The notes under the pieces were generated by a model, which had not been told where the DNA came from, ran no database searches, and saw only the letters and a program-made list of their open reading frames with translations. A stretch of DNA of 64,000 nt. Origin: Paenibacillus sp. SYP-B4298. GTDB taxonomy: Bacteria > Bacillota > Bacilli > Paenibacillales > Paenibacillaceae. Position numbers and translations under genes: made by a program. The DNA is taken from NCBI RefSeq assembly GCF_027627475.1, contig NZ_CP115484.1, forward strand, positions 6,118,501 to 6,182,500, in the 5' to 3' direction. Positions 8,160 to 17,800 of this stretch are shown piece after piece; position 1 is the first letter of the stretch; the number at the start of each line of letters is the position of its first letter.

Positions 8160-11100
8160 ATGGAAGCAGGCAAGGCGGCTGTTCAACTGCGGGAGGAGGT
8201 TGTCTCCATCCCCACGTATGGGGTGGGGAAACCGGATAAAAACCCGATGTTTCTGGAGAAGCGCGTCTATCAGGGCAGCTCGGGCAGAGTATACCCGCAT
8301 CCGGTTATCGACAAGATCGAGGATGAGAAGAGGCCGAAGGAATATCGGCTGGTGATTCTGGAAAATGAGTATGTGCGCATCGAGATCATGCCAGAGCTGG
8401 GCGGGCGTGTGTACCGTGCGCTGGATAAGACGAATCAGTATGATTTCGTCTATTATAACCGTGTCATCAAGCCAGCGCTAGTCGGGCTGGCCGGACCCTG
8501 GATCTCGGGCGGCATCGAGTTCAATTGGCCGCAGCATCACCGTCCGAATACGTTCGGCCCTGTCGAGTATGAGCTGCAGTCGCATGCTGATGGCAGCGCT
8601 ACCGTATGGGTGAGCGAGATCGACCGCATGTACGGGACGAAGGTGACGGCTGGATTCACATTGCATCCGGGCAAGGCTTATCTGGAAATCCATGCACAGT
8701 TGTACAACCGCACGCCGCAGGCGCAAACGTTCCTGTGGTGGGCCAATCCGGCGGTAGCGGTCAATGACGATACGCAGTCGGTATTCCCGCCGGATGTGAA
8801 CGCCGTCTTCGACCACGGCAAGCGCGATGTGTCCCGCTTCCCGATCGCGACAGGCACCTACTATAAGATGGATTATTCCGCTGGCGTCGATATTTCCCGT
8901 TATAAGAATATTCCTGTCCCGACCTCCTACATGGCTTACAAGTCGGACTATAACTTTGTCGGTGGTTATGATCATGGCGTGCAGGCCGGACTGCTGCACG
9001 TAGCCAATCATCATATCTCCCCAGGCAAGAAGCAATGGACATGGGGCAATGGAGAGTTCGGCCAGGCTTGGGATCGCCAGCTAACAGATGAGGACGGGCC
9101 GTATATAGAGCTGATGACCGGAGTCTTCACGGATAACCAGCCGGACTTCACGTGGCTGCAGCCGTATGAGGAGAAGCAATTCACCCAATATTTCATGCCT
9201 TACAAAAATATTGGCGTCGTCAAAAATGCCTCCATTGATGCTGCGATCAACCTGGAGGTGGAGGCCGGGAGCGCTATCGTACAGGTGTACGCTACGGCTG
9301 TATTTGAAGAAGTGGTAGTGGAGCTGCGGGGGAGCGAGCGTACCTATCTGCGCGAGACGGTGCGGCTATCCCCAAGCTCCACCTACAGATCCGCTATTGG
9401 GCTGGATGCCAGTGAGCAGGAGCATCAGCTTCGGGTTACTGTGCATGCGGCGGATGGCCGGCTGCTGGTAGCCTATCAGCCGAAGCGACCGGAGATTGAG
9501 CAGGTGCCGGACGCTGCCAAGCCGCTGAAAGCGCCGGAGAAGCTGCAGACGAACGAGCAGCTATACTTGGCGGGGCTGCATCTGGAGCAGTATCGCCATG
9601 CGACCTTCGAGCCGGAGGCTTATTATCTGGAGGGATTGCGGCGTGATCCGGGCGATATTCGCATCAACGTCGCCTATGGTACGCTGCTTGCGCGCCGCGG
9701 GCTATGGGTGGAGAGCGAGCACCACTTCCGCGCAGCAATCCGTTCGCTGACCTGGCGCAACCCGAATCCATATGACAGCGAAGCGTATTACCAGCTTGGG
9801 CTGTCATTGAAGCTGCAGGGGCGGCTGGAGGAAGCTTATGCGGCGCTGTACAAGGCTGTCTGGTCTGTCGCCTGGCAGGATAGCGGCTACTTCACATTGG
9901 CGCAGATCGCGTGCGCCAAGGGCAGCTATGTGGAGGCGCTCGAGCTGGTGGAGCGATCGCTCGTGCGCAATGCGCATAATTACAAGGCGCGCCATCTGAA
10001 GGGCGCATTGCTGCGCAAGCTGGGTCGCCTTGCCGCGGCGCTGGAGTGGGCGGAGGAGACGCGGCGGCTGGACATCGCAGACTTCGGCGCTGCGAATGAG
10101 TATGCGCTGGCACTGGAGGCGCTGGAGCGGAGCGAAGAGGCTGCTGCGGCGCGGGAACGGCTTGAACGGCTGATGCGTCGGGATGCGCATAATGTGATGA
10201 GCCTTGCGGCGGACTATGCGGGCAGCGGCCTGACTGGTGAGGCCCGGCAGGTGCTGGAGCATTATATCGCCAGCGGCGTCTCCTATCCGATGCTGCACTA
10301 TGCGCTGGCCTGGATGGAGGAACAGGATGGCGACGCGGCTGCTGCGGCGGCTAGCCGCCAGGCCGGGCATGACGCTGCACCGGACTACTGCTTCCCGAAC
10401 AGCCTGTTCGAGCTGCAGGTGCTGGAGTCGGCTGTAGCGGCTGCGCCAGAGGACGACCGCGCGCGTTACTATCTCGGCAACCTGCTGTATGACAAGAAGC
10501 GCACTGCGGAGGCCGTGGCGCAGTGGGAGGCTTCACGCAGCCTGAATAGCAGCTTTCCGACGGTGCACCGCAATCTGGCGCTGGCCTACTATAACAAGCA
10601 AGGTCAGCCGCAGGCTGCGCGGGAAGCGCTGGAGCAAGCCTTCGCATGTGCGCCAGACGATGCGCGGGTGCTGTTCGAGCTGGATCAGCTCTATAAGAAG
10701 CTCGGTCATCCTGTGCAGGAGCGCTTGGAGCGGCTGGAGCAGCATAAGGAATTGGTCGAGCAGCGCGACGATCTGTATATCGAGTACGTGACGCTGCTGA
10801 ATACGCTGCAGCGCTACGAGGAGGCTGCTGCGGCCTTGTCTGCCCGCAATTTCCACCCGTGGGAGGGCGGTGAGGGCAAGTCCACCGGACAATATGTGCT
10901 CGCTCATGTAGAGCTGGGCAAGCGCAGTCTGGCTGCCGGCGATTACGACCGTGCGCAGGAGCTGCTTGCGGCAGCCACCGTCTACCCTCATTCGCTCGGC
11001 GAGGGCAAGCTGGCGGGCGCTCAGGAGAATAACATCTATTATTACCTGGGCTGCGTCCTAGCAGCTCAAGGGCGGCATGAGGAGGCGGAGCAAGCCTTCG

Positions 11101-11477
11101 CTCAGGCTGCGGTTGGCCTGGATGAGCCGGCGAGTGCGATGTACTATAATGATCAGCCGCCGGAAATGATCTATTATCAGGGGCTGGCCTGGCTCAAGCT
11201 GGGCAATGAGAAGGAGGCGAAGCGGCGGTTCAACAAGCTGATTGATTATGCGGAGAGGCATGTGTTCGATGAGGTGAGCATGGACTATTTTGCCGTCTCG
11301 CTGCCGGATTTCCTCGTCTTCGAGGAGGATCTGAATCGCAAGAACCGTATTCATTGCCGATTTATGCGGGGGCTGGGGCTGCTCGGACTACAGCGCAATG
11401 AGGAAGCCGCCGCGGAGCTGCGCGCTGTGCTTGAGCTAGAGCCAGGGCATCAAGGGGCACTCTTGCATATGCCATAG
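8160..11477 (+). CDS. DUF5107 domain protein with tetratricopeptide repeats
   Basis: A 1105-residue protein without signal peptide or membrane segments. Residues of about 45-370 form a DUF5107 domain. It begins VRIEIMPELGGRVYRALDK and contains GGIEFNWPQHHRPNTFGP, many aromatic and His residues, and FLWWANPAV. This part resembles the beta-sandwich of galactose-mutarotase-like carbohydrate enzymes. From about residue 460 to the end come repeated 34-residue TPR-like units (for example EAYYQLGLSLKLQGRLEEAYAALYKAV). The ATG at 8160 has GGGAGGA at ideal spacing. Divergence from an AraC regulator suggests carbohydrate-induced expression. A cytoplasmic glycoside-processing role is inferred; no catalytic residues can be assigned. 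Confidence 0.85.
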   Translation: MEAGKAAVQLREEVVSIPTYGVGKPDKNPMFLEKRVYQGSSGRVYPHPVIDKIEDEKRPKEYRLVILENEYVRIEIMPELGGRVYRALDKTNQYDFVYYNRVIKPALVGLAGPWISGGIEFNWPQHHRPNTFGPVEYELQSHADGSATVWVSEIDRMYGTKVTAGFTLHPGKAYLEIHAQLYNRTPQAQTFLWWANPAVAVNDDTQSVFPPDVNAVFDHGKRDVSRFPIATGTYYKMDYSAGVDISRYKNIPVPTSYMAYKSDYNFVGGYDHGVQAGLLHVANHHISPGKKQWTWGNGEFGQAWDRQLTDEDGPYIELMTGVFTDNQPDFTWLQPYEEKQFTQYFMPYKNIGVVKNASIDAAINLEVEAGSAIVQVYATAVFEEVVVELRGSERTYLRETVRLSPSSTYRSAIGLDASEQEHQLRVTVHAADGRLLVAYQPKRPEIEQVPDAAKPLKAPEKLQTNEQLYLAGLHLEQYRHATFEPEAYYLEGLRRDPGDIRINVAYGTLLARRGLWVESEHHFRAAIRSLTWRNPNPYDSEAYYQLGLSLKLQGRLEEAYAALYKAVWSVAWQDSGYFTLAQIACAKGSYVEALELVERSLVRNAHNYKARHLKGALLRKLGRLAAALEWAEETRRLDIADFGAANEYALALEALERSEEAAAARERLERLMRRDAHNVMSLAADYAGSGLTGEARQVLEHYIASGVSYPMLHYALAWMEEQDGDAAAAAASRQAGHDAAPDYCFPNSLFELQVLESAVAAAPEDDRARYYLGNLLYDKKRTAEAVAQWEASRSLNSSFPTVHRNLALAYYNKQGQPQAAREALEQAFACAPDDARVLFELDQLYKKLGHPVQERLERLEQHKELVEQRDDLYIEYVTLLNTLQRYEEAAAALSARNFHPWEGGEGKSTGQYVLAHVELGKRSLAAGDYDRAQELLAAATVYPHSLGEGKLAGAQENNIYYYLGCVLAAQGRHEEAEQAFAQAAVGLDEPASAMYYNDQPPEMIYYQGLAWLKLGNEKEAKRRFNKLIDYAERHVFDEVSMDYFAVSLPDFLVFEEDLNRKNRIHCRFMRGLGLLGLQRNEEAAAELRAVLELEPGHQGALLHMP

Positions 11478-11494
11478 GATAAAGCAGGAAGCGC

Positions 11495-11535
11495 GAGGCC
11501 GGGGCCGGGGATAACCCGGCCTCTACTTCTTTTTG
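11495..11535 (+). terminator. Terminator after DUF5107-TPR gene
   Basis: Arms GAGGCCGGG (11495-11503) and CCCGGCCTC (11515-11523) are followed by a T-rich stretch (TACTTCTTTTT). Confidence 0.8.
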
Positions 11536-11579
11536 GAGGGAGGAGTGGGAGAGGTTTTTATTTGGCTGGGTACATTTGG

Positions 11580-11585
11580 TATAAT
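11580..11585 (+). promoter_or_regulatory. Extended -10 promoter for SDR gene
   Basis: TGGTATAAT is an extended -10 element, with a poor -35 (TTTATT at 11557, 17-bp spacing). It lies about 60 bp before the start at 11643. Confidence 0.5.
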
Positions 11586-11642
11586 GGGAGGAGCGGCAGG
11601 CATAGGCTGGCAGCTATTATCCAGGCAGGGGAGAGAGCGAGA

Positions 11643-12362
11643 ATGGAATTGAAGAACAAGACCGCCGTCATTACCGGCGCAGGCAAAGGAATCGGCAAGG
11701 CAACGGCAGAGGCACTGGCGCGGGAGGGCGTTCATCTCGGGCTGATCTCCCGTACAGGCAGCGACCTGGAGTCGCTGAGCGCAGAGTTGGCAGCTACATA
11801 TGGAATTAAGGTGTACACGGCTGTTGTCGATGTATCGCGCAAGAGCGAGGTCGACGCAGCAGTGTCTCGCCTGGCGGAAGAGCTGGGCGCGATCGATATT
11901 TTATTGAATAATGCGGGAATCGGACAATTCGGAACGCTGCTCGATATGGAGCCGGAGGTATGGGAGGGCATCATCCAGACGAACCTGATGGGAACCTACT
12001 ATGTAACCCGCGCAGCGCTTCCGACGATGCTGAAGCAGGACAGCGGGACGATCATCAACATCGCATCGACGGCCGGTGAACGGGGATTTGCTACGGGCTC
12101 GGCGTATTGCGCGTCCAAATTTGCCGTGATGGGGCTGACGGAAGCGTTAATGCAAGAGGTGCGTAAATCCAATATTCGCGTGACGGCGCTAACGCCGAGC
12201 ACAGTGAATACGCCGCTCGCTGTCAGTGCCGGGCTGAAGATCGGGGATGAAGACCGGATGATGCAGGCAGAGGATGTGGCGGAGCTGATCCTGGCGACGG
12301 TGAAGCTGCCGCAGCGCGTGATGATCAAATCAGCAGGCATCTGGACGACCAATCCGCAATAG
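11643..12362 (+). CDS. SDR family oxidoreductase, FabG/YqjQ-like 3-ketoacyl reductase type
   Basis: A 239-residue classical SDR: TGAGKGIG cofactor loop, VDVSRKSEVDAAV, LLNNAGIG, catalytic Ser in NIASTAGERG, and YCASKFAVMG (YxxxK). Its length and motifs fit the FabG-like oxidoreductases annotated as 3-ketoacyl-(ACP) reductases in Bacilli. It is not within a fatty acid gene cluster, so the substrate is open. The ATG at 11643 (GGGGAG upstream, MELKNKTAVIT) is preferred to the frame's earlier TTG at 11562. It is a single-gene unit with its own promoter, ending at a strong convergent hairpin. Confidence 0.88.
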   Translation: MELKNKTAVITGAGKGIGKATAEALAREGVHLGLISRTGSDLESLSAELAATYGIKVYTAVVDVSRKSEVDAAVSRLAEELGAIDILLNNAGIGQFGTLLDMEPEVWEGIIQTNLMGTYYVTRAALPTMLKQDSGTIINIASTAGERGFATGSAYCASKFAVMGLTEALMQEVRKSNIRVTALTPSTVNTPLAVSAGLKIGDEDRMMQAEDVAELILATVKLPQRVMIKSAGIWTTNPQ

Positions 12363-12410
12363 GCCATCGACACGAATTCACTTCGATTAACATTAACAGA
12401 GCAAGCGATA

Positions 12411-12453
12411 ACCAAAGAGCAGTCTTCCTGGCTTCAGGAGGACTGCTCTTGGT
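12411..12453. terminator. Convergent terminator overlapping the 3' end of the ATPase gene
   Basis: A stem of about 18 bp (left arm 12412-12430, right arm 12435-12453) with a short loop. Its right arm encodes the last residues of the minus-strand protein (KHQEQSS), so the same bases serve as coding sequence and as hairpin. Confidence 0.7.
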
Positions 12454-14695
12454 GCTTGTTCTCAGAGAATGAATCGGATGAGATCAGATAAGCAAGATGT
12501 GTCAGCGCTAGCTGCGATTGGCGGTAAAAGGTCGTTCTGCTCATATGGAAGGCCTCGGCCAGTTGATTTTTATTGCGCTGTTTATAGAGGTAGGTCTCCC
12601 GCAGGATGCGCTGCTGCAGCGCCGTGAGCGGAGAGGTGGCGGGAGTGGCGTGCAGCGCTTCATTGATTCGTGCATGGATATGGATACCGCGCTGTTGAAG
12701 CACTCTGACGGCAGGAAGAGCATGAAGCTGCTCAGGCCGATACAAGAGCTCCAGCACGCGCTTCATCTCCAGCCGCGAAATGCCCGGTGCGGGCGGTGCG
12801 CCCCCGTCTCCATATGCGTTCGGTGTGGCTGCCACGGATGGGGTGGGGTCAACTGCGCTTGATGGGGCTGCGTTCGCTGCGGCCTGCACTTCATATGCGG
12901 CGGAGACGGTCGGTGTCGTCTCAGCCGTCTCCGCTGCCGCCCTCGCCTCAGGCTTTGACGGCAATGCCGATGCTTGGGACTGCCCTGTCTGCCGAATGAT
13001 CGTTTGAATCCATTCCGGGAAGGCGATCTGCCGGAAATCGATCTCCCAGCGTGTTAATTCGCCATGCTCGGCCGAACAGGCTGGGAGGGTACCCTGTGAA
13101 TGCAGTCCAAGTATCGGAAACAGTGCATTGAGCTGAGGATCGCCCGTCACCATCATTCCTCGCACCCCTAAGGTCATCGAGATGAGCCAGTGCTGAAGCA
13201 GCAGCGCCCCCAGCTCTTCCGGGGCATACAAGGGCTGCTGGACATCGACCGCAGCTAACAGGATAAAGACGGAGTCCGCCGCTTCTGGCGGTGTCTCGCG
13301 CAGTTCAGGCAGCTCATTGTCAAGCACAGGGAGAAGCGCTGGCACATACTGCTGCAGCAGCGGGAGCGTCTGCTGATGCAGCCACAATCCGGCACAGAAG
13401 GCAAGCGGGGCGCCATCTTCATCGCGGACGATGAAGATGCCTGTTGGACAATGGGAGGCAATATCGTCCAGTAACGCATAATAAGCATCCGGCTGGACGA
13501 GCTCAGATTGCCAGTTGGAGCCCTGGATGGATTCGGACAGCAATTGCTGGAGAACGGGCAGATCCTCAGGCCGATACGGCTGCTGCTCTCCAGACAGCAG
13601 CCGTGTAGAGAAGTCGGCATAAGCATGAGCAGTCGGGAGGAATTCTCTATACAGCTCCAGCACATGCGCGGCAATACGCATCTGCCAGCGCTTGTCCGCG
13701 CCATGGAATTCATCTATAAGCCATTCCAGGGCACGTTGGCGCAATATTTGGAATTGCAGTGGATGCCGCTGTGCCCAGTCCTCGCGCAGCAGATGGGCCA
13801 CGACATGATGCAGGGCGAGGCCGTGCGCAGTGGTGCGAACGAAGGATAGCTGGGCTAGCGCATGATACGCGGATAGCAGAACAGGCTGTTCCATCATATA
13901 AGTCAGACTGCCTTGATCGGCAGCCGGAAGCAAAGACAGCATCGTCAAGGCCTGATATAGCTCTGGGGATGCCGCTTCCTGGAGAAAATCCGCACTCAGT
14001 ATAGCAGGAATATTCAGATTCAGCGTCCGCTGCGAATGACCCGCCTGCTCCTGCAGCAGGTCGACCGTCAATGCGAGCAATAGTGGATGGCCCTCGGTCT
14101 GTCTGGCGATTCTCTGTTGTATGTCGGGTGACAGACCACATCCTTGCACATATCGGCTCACCTCGGCACGGTTGAATAGCCGCAAGGGACAAGAGACGAT
14201 GCGGGGGCTCCAATACGGGTTAGTGAGCCACTTGGTCGGCAGACCTCCTCGCGAGGCGAAGACGAACAGCACGTTGGCAGAGGCAAGCTGCGGCAGAAAG
14301 GTGGCAAGCAGCCAGCCCTGAACGGCAGCCAAACTCTCGCAATGATCGATGAGCAGCACCGTCTTCTGCCTGGACAGCTCCGACACAATATAGGCGAGCT
14401 GAGAATCCTCCTCAGCTCGCAGGCGATTATATTCACTGGCCAGTCCCAGCTCCAGCGCAGATAGAAAAGCGCTCGAGCTAGACAGCTCGCTCTGTCCGTC
14501 CAGCCATAAGGTAAGCAGGGAAGCACGCTGAGCAGTGCCCGCCATCTCGGTGAGCAGAGTGGTTTTGCCAATGCCTCCGATTCCGTGAATCGACAGGATG
14601 AGCGTGGAGGCCGCCTGGTCATTCAGCCAGCCGTTAAAGTGCTCCATTTCTCGCGAATGTTCTATTATCGGTCGTGTTATCGGTTGTGGTTGCAT
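12434..14695 (-). CDS. STAND-type ATPase regulator with C-terminal HTH
   Basis: A 753-residue protein. Residues 1-300 are a STAND/NACHT-like NTPase: Walker A GIGGIGKTT (38-46), Walker B TVLLIDHCESL, sensor-like FVFASRGG, and GHPLLLALTVDLL (the GxP motif of STAND ATPases). A helical winged-helix-like region follows. About residues 430-590 resemble a degenerate acetyltransferase-like fold (GIFIVRDEDGAPLAFCAG), a tentative reading. A low-complexity Ala/Pro/Thr linker precedes a C-terminal HTH (NKNQLAEAFHMSRTTFYRQ). The frame begins with a TTG at 14743, but the ATG at 14695 with AGAGGAAAG upstream is preferred. It is divergent from an SLH surface protein. It probably acts as a signal-gated transcription factor, like MalT or AfsR in concept; signal and targets are unknown. 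Confidence 0.7.
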   Translation of the reverse strand: MQPQPITRPIIEHSREMEHFNGWLNDQAASTLILSIHGIGGIGKTTLLTEMAGTAQRASLLTLWLDGQSELSSSSAFLSALELGLASEYNRLRAEEDSQLAYIVSELSRQKTVLLIDHCESLAAVQGWLLATFLPQLASANVLFVFASRGGLPTKWLTNPYWSPRIVSCPLRLFNRAEVSRYVQGCGLSPDIQQRIARQTEGHPLLLALTVDLLQEQAGHSQRTLNLNIPAILSADFLQEAASPELYQALTMLSLLPAADQGSLTYMMEQPVLLSAYHALAQLSFVRTTAHGLALHHVVAHLLREDWAQRHPLQFQILRQRALEWLIDEFHGADKRWQMRIAAHVLELYREFLPTAHAYADFSTRLLSGEQQPYRPEDLPVLQQLLSESIQGSNWQSELVQPDAYYALLDDIASHCPTGIFIVRDEDGAPLAFCAGLWLHQQTLPLLQQYVPALLPVLDNELPELRETPPEAADSVFILLAAVDVQQPLYAPEELGALLLQHWLISMTLGVRGMMVTGDPQLNALFPILGLHSQGTLPACSAEHGELTRWEIDFRQIAFPEWIQTIIRQTGQSQASALPSKPEARAAAETAETTPTVSAAYEVQAAANAAPSSAVDPTPSVAATPNAYGDGGAPPAPGISRLEMKRVLELLYRPEQLHALPAVRVLQQRGIHIHARINEALHATPATSPLTALQQRILRETYLYKQRNKNQLAEAFHMSRTTFYRQSQLALTHLAYLISSDSFSENKHQEQSS

Positions 14696-14822
14696 GCTGT
14701 CCGCTACTTTCCTCTTAAATTTTGGGGATGAAGAATGAAACAAAGATGAAACATCCCGATGCTACCGTTACTTTATACTATAATTATAATCATTTTATAA
14801 CCAGTAGGGTAAAGGAGCAGGT

Positions 14823-17800
14823 ATGCATTTATTGAGACGTATTTTTCGGATCACCTTGTGTTGTCTGCTAGGGACGATGCTCGTACCGCAGGGCGGCTGG
14901 GTTGCGATGACGTATGCGGAGGAGGCCGCTGTGCCTGCCGAGCGTGATGGCTGGGTAATTGTAAGTACGGAGCAGCAGCTCGACTATATGAACATGCATC
15001 AGGAGCAGTACCTGGATGCCAACATTCGCTTGGTGAAGAACCTTGATCTGACAGGGCACCGCTGGCTTCCATTTGGAGGCAATGAATATGCAGCCTACAG
15101 CGGAATATTTGATGGTCGAGGCCATACCATTACAGGGATCGTCATCAGCGGCGAACGGGAGCACGCAGGCTTTTTCGGGAAGGTGTCTGGTGAAATTCGA
15201 AATGTAGGCGTAGTGGTGGACATTCAGGGCGGGAGGTATACGGGGGGCTTGGTCGCCTTGCTCGATGGCGGAACAATTGACCGCTCGTTCTCGCAAGGCA
15301 GAGTTCAAGGTGGAAATGGAGGCAATGTCTCCTGCACCGGAGGACTGGCAGGTGTGTCGAATCATTCCTCCATTACACGATCCTTTTCTACAGCAGAGGT
15401 TCAAAGCGGCACAGCCGACAACATCTATGCGGGGGGCTTGAGCGGTGCGCAGGGCGAGGGTTTCATTCGGCATTCGTATGCGACAGGGTATGTGCACAGC
15501 CCCGTTACCGACAATGGCTATGTATTTCTGGGCGGTCTGGTAGGGCATATGGTATACGGAACGCTCGAATTCAGCTATGCATCTGGAAAGGTGGGGCACA
15601 CCCTGCTTACAACGGCCACGATGGGCGGGTTTTTGGGCGTGATGTTTTTTAGCGGGAGTGTAAATCATGCCTACTTTAATCTGGATGCGAATGAACGGCT
15701 GCTGGGGGTGGGGGGAGATGCCAGCGGCACGGATCAGAAAGCTCTCGGCTTGTCCGCAGCAGCGATGCGTGAGGCGCTGTCCTTTGAGGGTTGGGATTTC
15801 GATGAGCTCTGGACGATAGATGGGCAAGTGAATGACGGCTATCCTTATTTGCGTCCAGCCATCTTGACGGAGGAGCTGCCTCAGGGAAGAGTTGGCATGC
15901 GGTATGAGGCAAATGCAGACGGGGTTGACGGTGCATCAGGAGGATTGAGCTGGCAGGCAAGCGGGCTGCCGGGAGGGTTGGAGATGGATGGCATGGGGCG
16001 GATCACAGGCCTTCCAGAGGAAAGCGGAGCTTTCTCCGTGGTGCTGACGGCAACCGATCGGGCACTTCGCAGCACGAGCGCGACCTTGCAGCTTGTCGTC
16101 GTCGAGCCGGCTCCTCCCATCCATGGATTTGCGGTGCATCCGGGAGTAGCGTTAGGTTCGACATCGGTGTCGGCAGAGCCGCAGCAAGCAGGGACTCGTT
16201 TTGCCTATCGGCTCGAACGGACTGAGGCGGAACGGCCAATGCGGGGAGAAGCGCTGCCTGAAGGAACCGCTTGGTATACCCCGGGTGGCGGAGCGGAGGC
16301 TGATATTACCGATGTTCGTGCAGGGGAGTATCTCATTTTGTATGAGACGGACGGTGACGGCCTTATTCAGAGGTGGAGCAGCCTACTACTGGAAGCCACG
16401 CATATACGGCAAGCTGTGCCCGTCTTGGGGGTCCGAATTTCGGAGGAGAGGCTTGTGCTGAAGGAGCATGGGCAGGGACGACAGTTGACAGCCATTGTAG
16501 AGCCCGATGATGCGACGAATTCCAGTGTAGCTTGGCAATCGAGTCATCCCGATGTGGCGCAAATCGGTGAGACAGGATGGGTGAAGCCAGGAACGCCAGG
16601 TACGGCCTCGATTCAAGTGGCGACAGTGGATGGCGGCTATACGGCTACCGTGCTGGTGACGGTTCAGCCAGATACGGCGGAGCTGACGGCGTTAATTACG
16701 CAGGCAGAGGACAGTTTGTCATTAACCGAGGAAGGGAACAGCCCGGGGCAGTATCCGACGAGCGCGCGAGTGAAGCTGGGTGAGGCTATAGCTGCGGCCA
16801 AAGTGGTCGCCGGGTATGAGCGGGCGACGAAGGATGAAGTAGCGGAAGCGGTTCGCGAGCTGAACGCGGCGTTGACGTTATATCGTTCGTCTGAGGTGCC
16901 GGTGCCAGATGCCCCAGTCTGGACTGCTGGAGAACTGAGCGTCATGGAAGGAACGACGACATCGCTCAAGCTGGCATGGCCTGCGGCACAGGCGGCTGCG
17001 GGTATATCGGGGTACCGAATCTACAAGAATGATGAGACGGTGCCCGTTGCGGTCATCAGCAGCCAAGAGGAGCGCATCTATGTGCTGACGGAATTGTCTG
17101 CAGGCGCTCGTTATACCCTTACGGTAAAAGCCTTCAATGCCGCAGGCGAAGGGACGGGCTTGAGCATAGCGGCGAAAACGGCGGCGGATACGTCGGCGCT
17201 GCTCACTACCATTCAGCAGGCGCTGCTTCGTCTGGACAGTACGGTTGAAGGCGCAAGAGCGGGACAGTTCCCGCCGAGTGCGCGGGAGATGCTAAGACAG
17301 GCGATAGCCGCAGCGCAAGAGAAGACGGACGCTGCGGCAGCCCTTCAAGAAGAGGCAGCCGCAGCGACGGTCAAGCTGGAGCAGGCGATTGCCGCCTATA
17401 ACGAGACGGAGATCAGTCTGGCGCCTCCTGCCCCCTACTATCCTTCGCTAACGGACGGTATGGAGGGGGGCGGCCGCGGCCCTGATGATGGCAAGGAAGC
17501 GGCTGCCGAGCCTGAACCGGAATCAGAACCGGCGCAGGCGGGTGAGCATTCGAATCCGCTTGATGAGGAGCCGCATGTGCAGCAAGGATGGCAGGATGTC
17601 GCGGGACATTGGGCAGAAGATGCGGTTAAGAGGGCGCTGGCGCTGCAACTGGTGAAGGGCTACCCTGACCAAACGTTTCGTCCGAACCGGCCGGTGACCC
17701 GGGCGGAATTCATCGTCATGCTGGCGCGCGCCATGCACCCGCAAGCTAAGGGAGCGGCGCTGTCCTTCTCGGACAAGGAGGCCATTGGAGCATGGACGGA

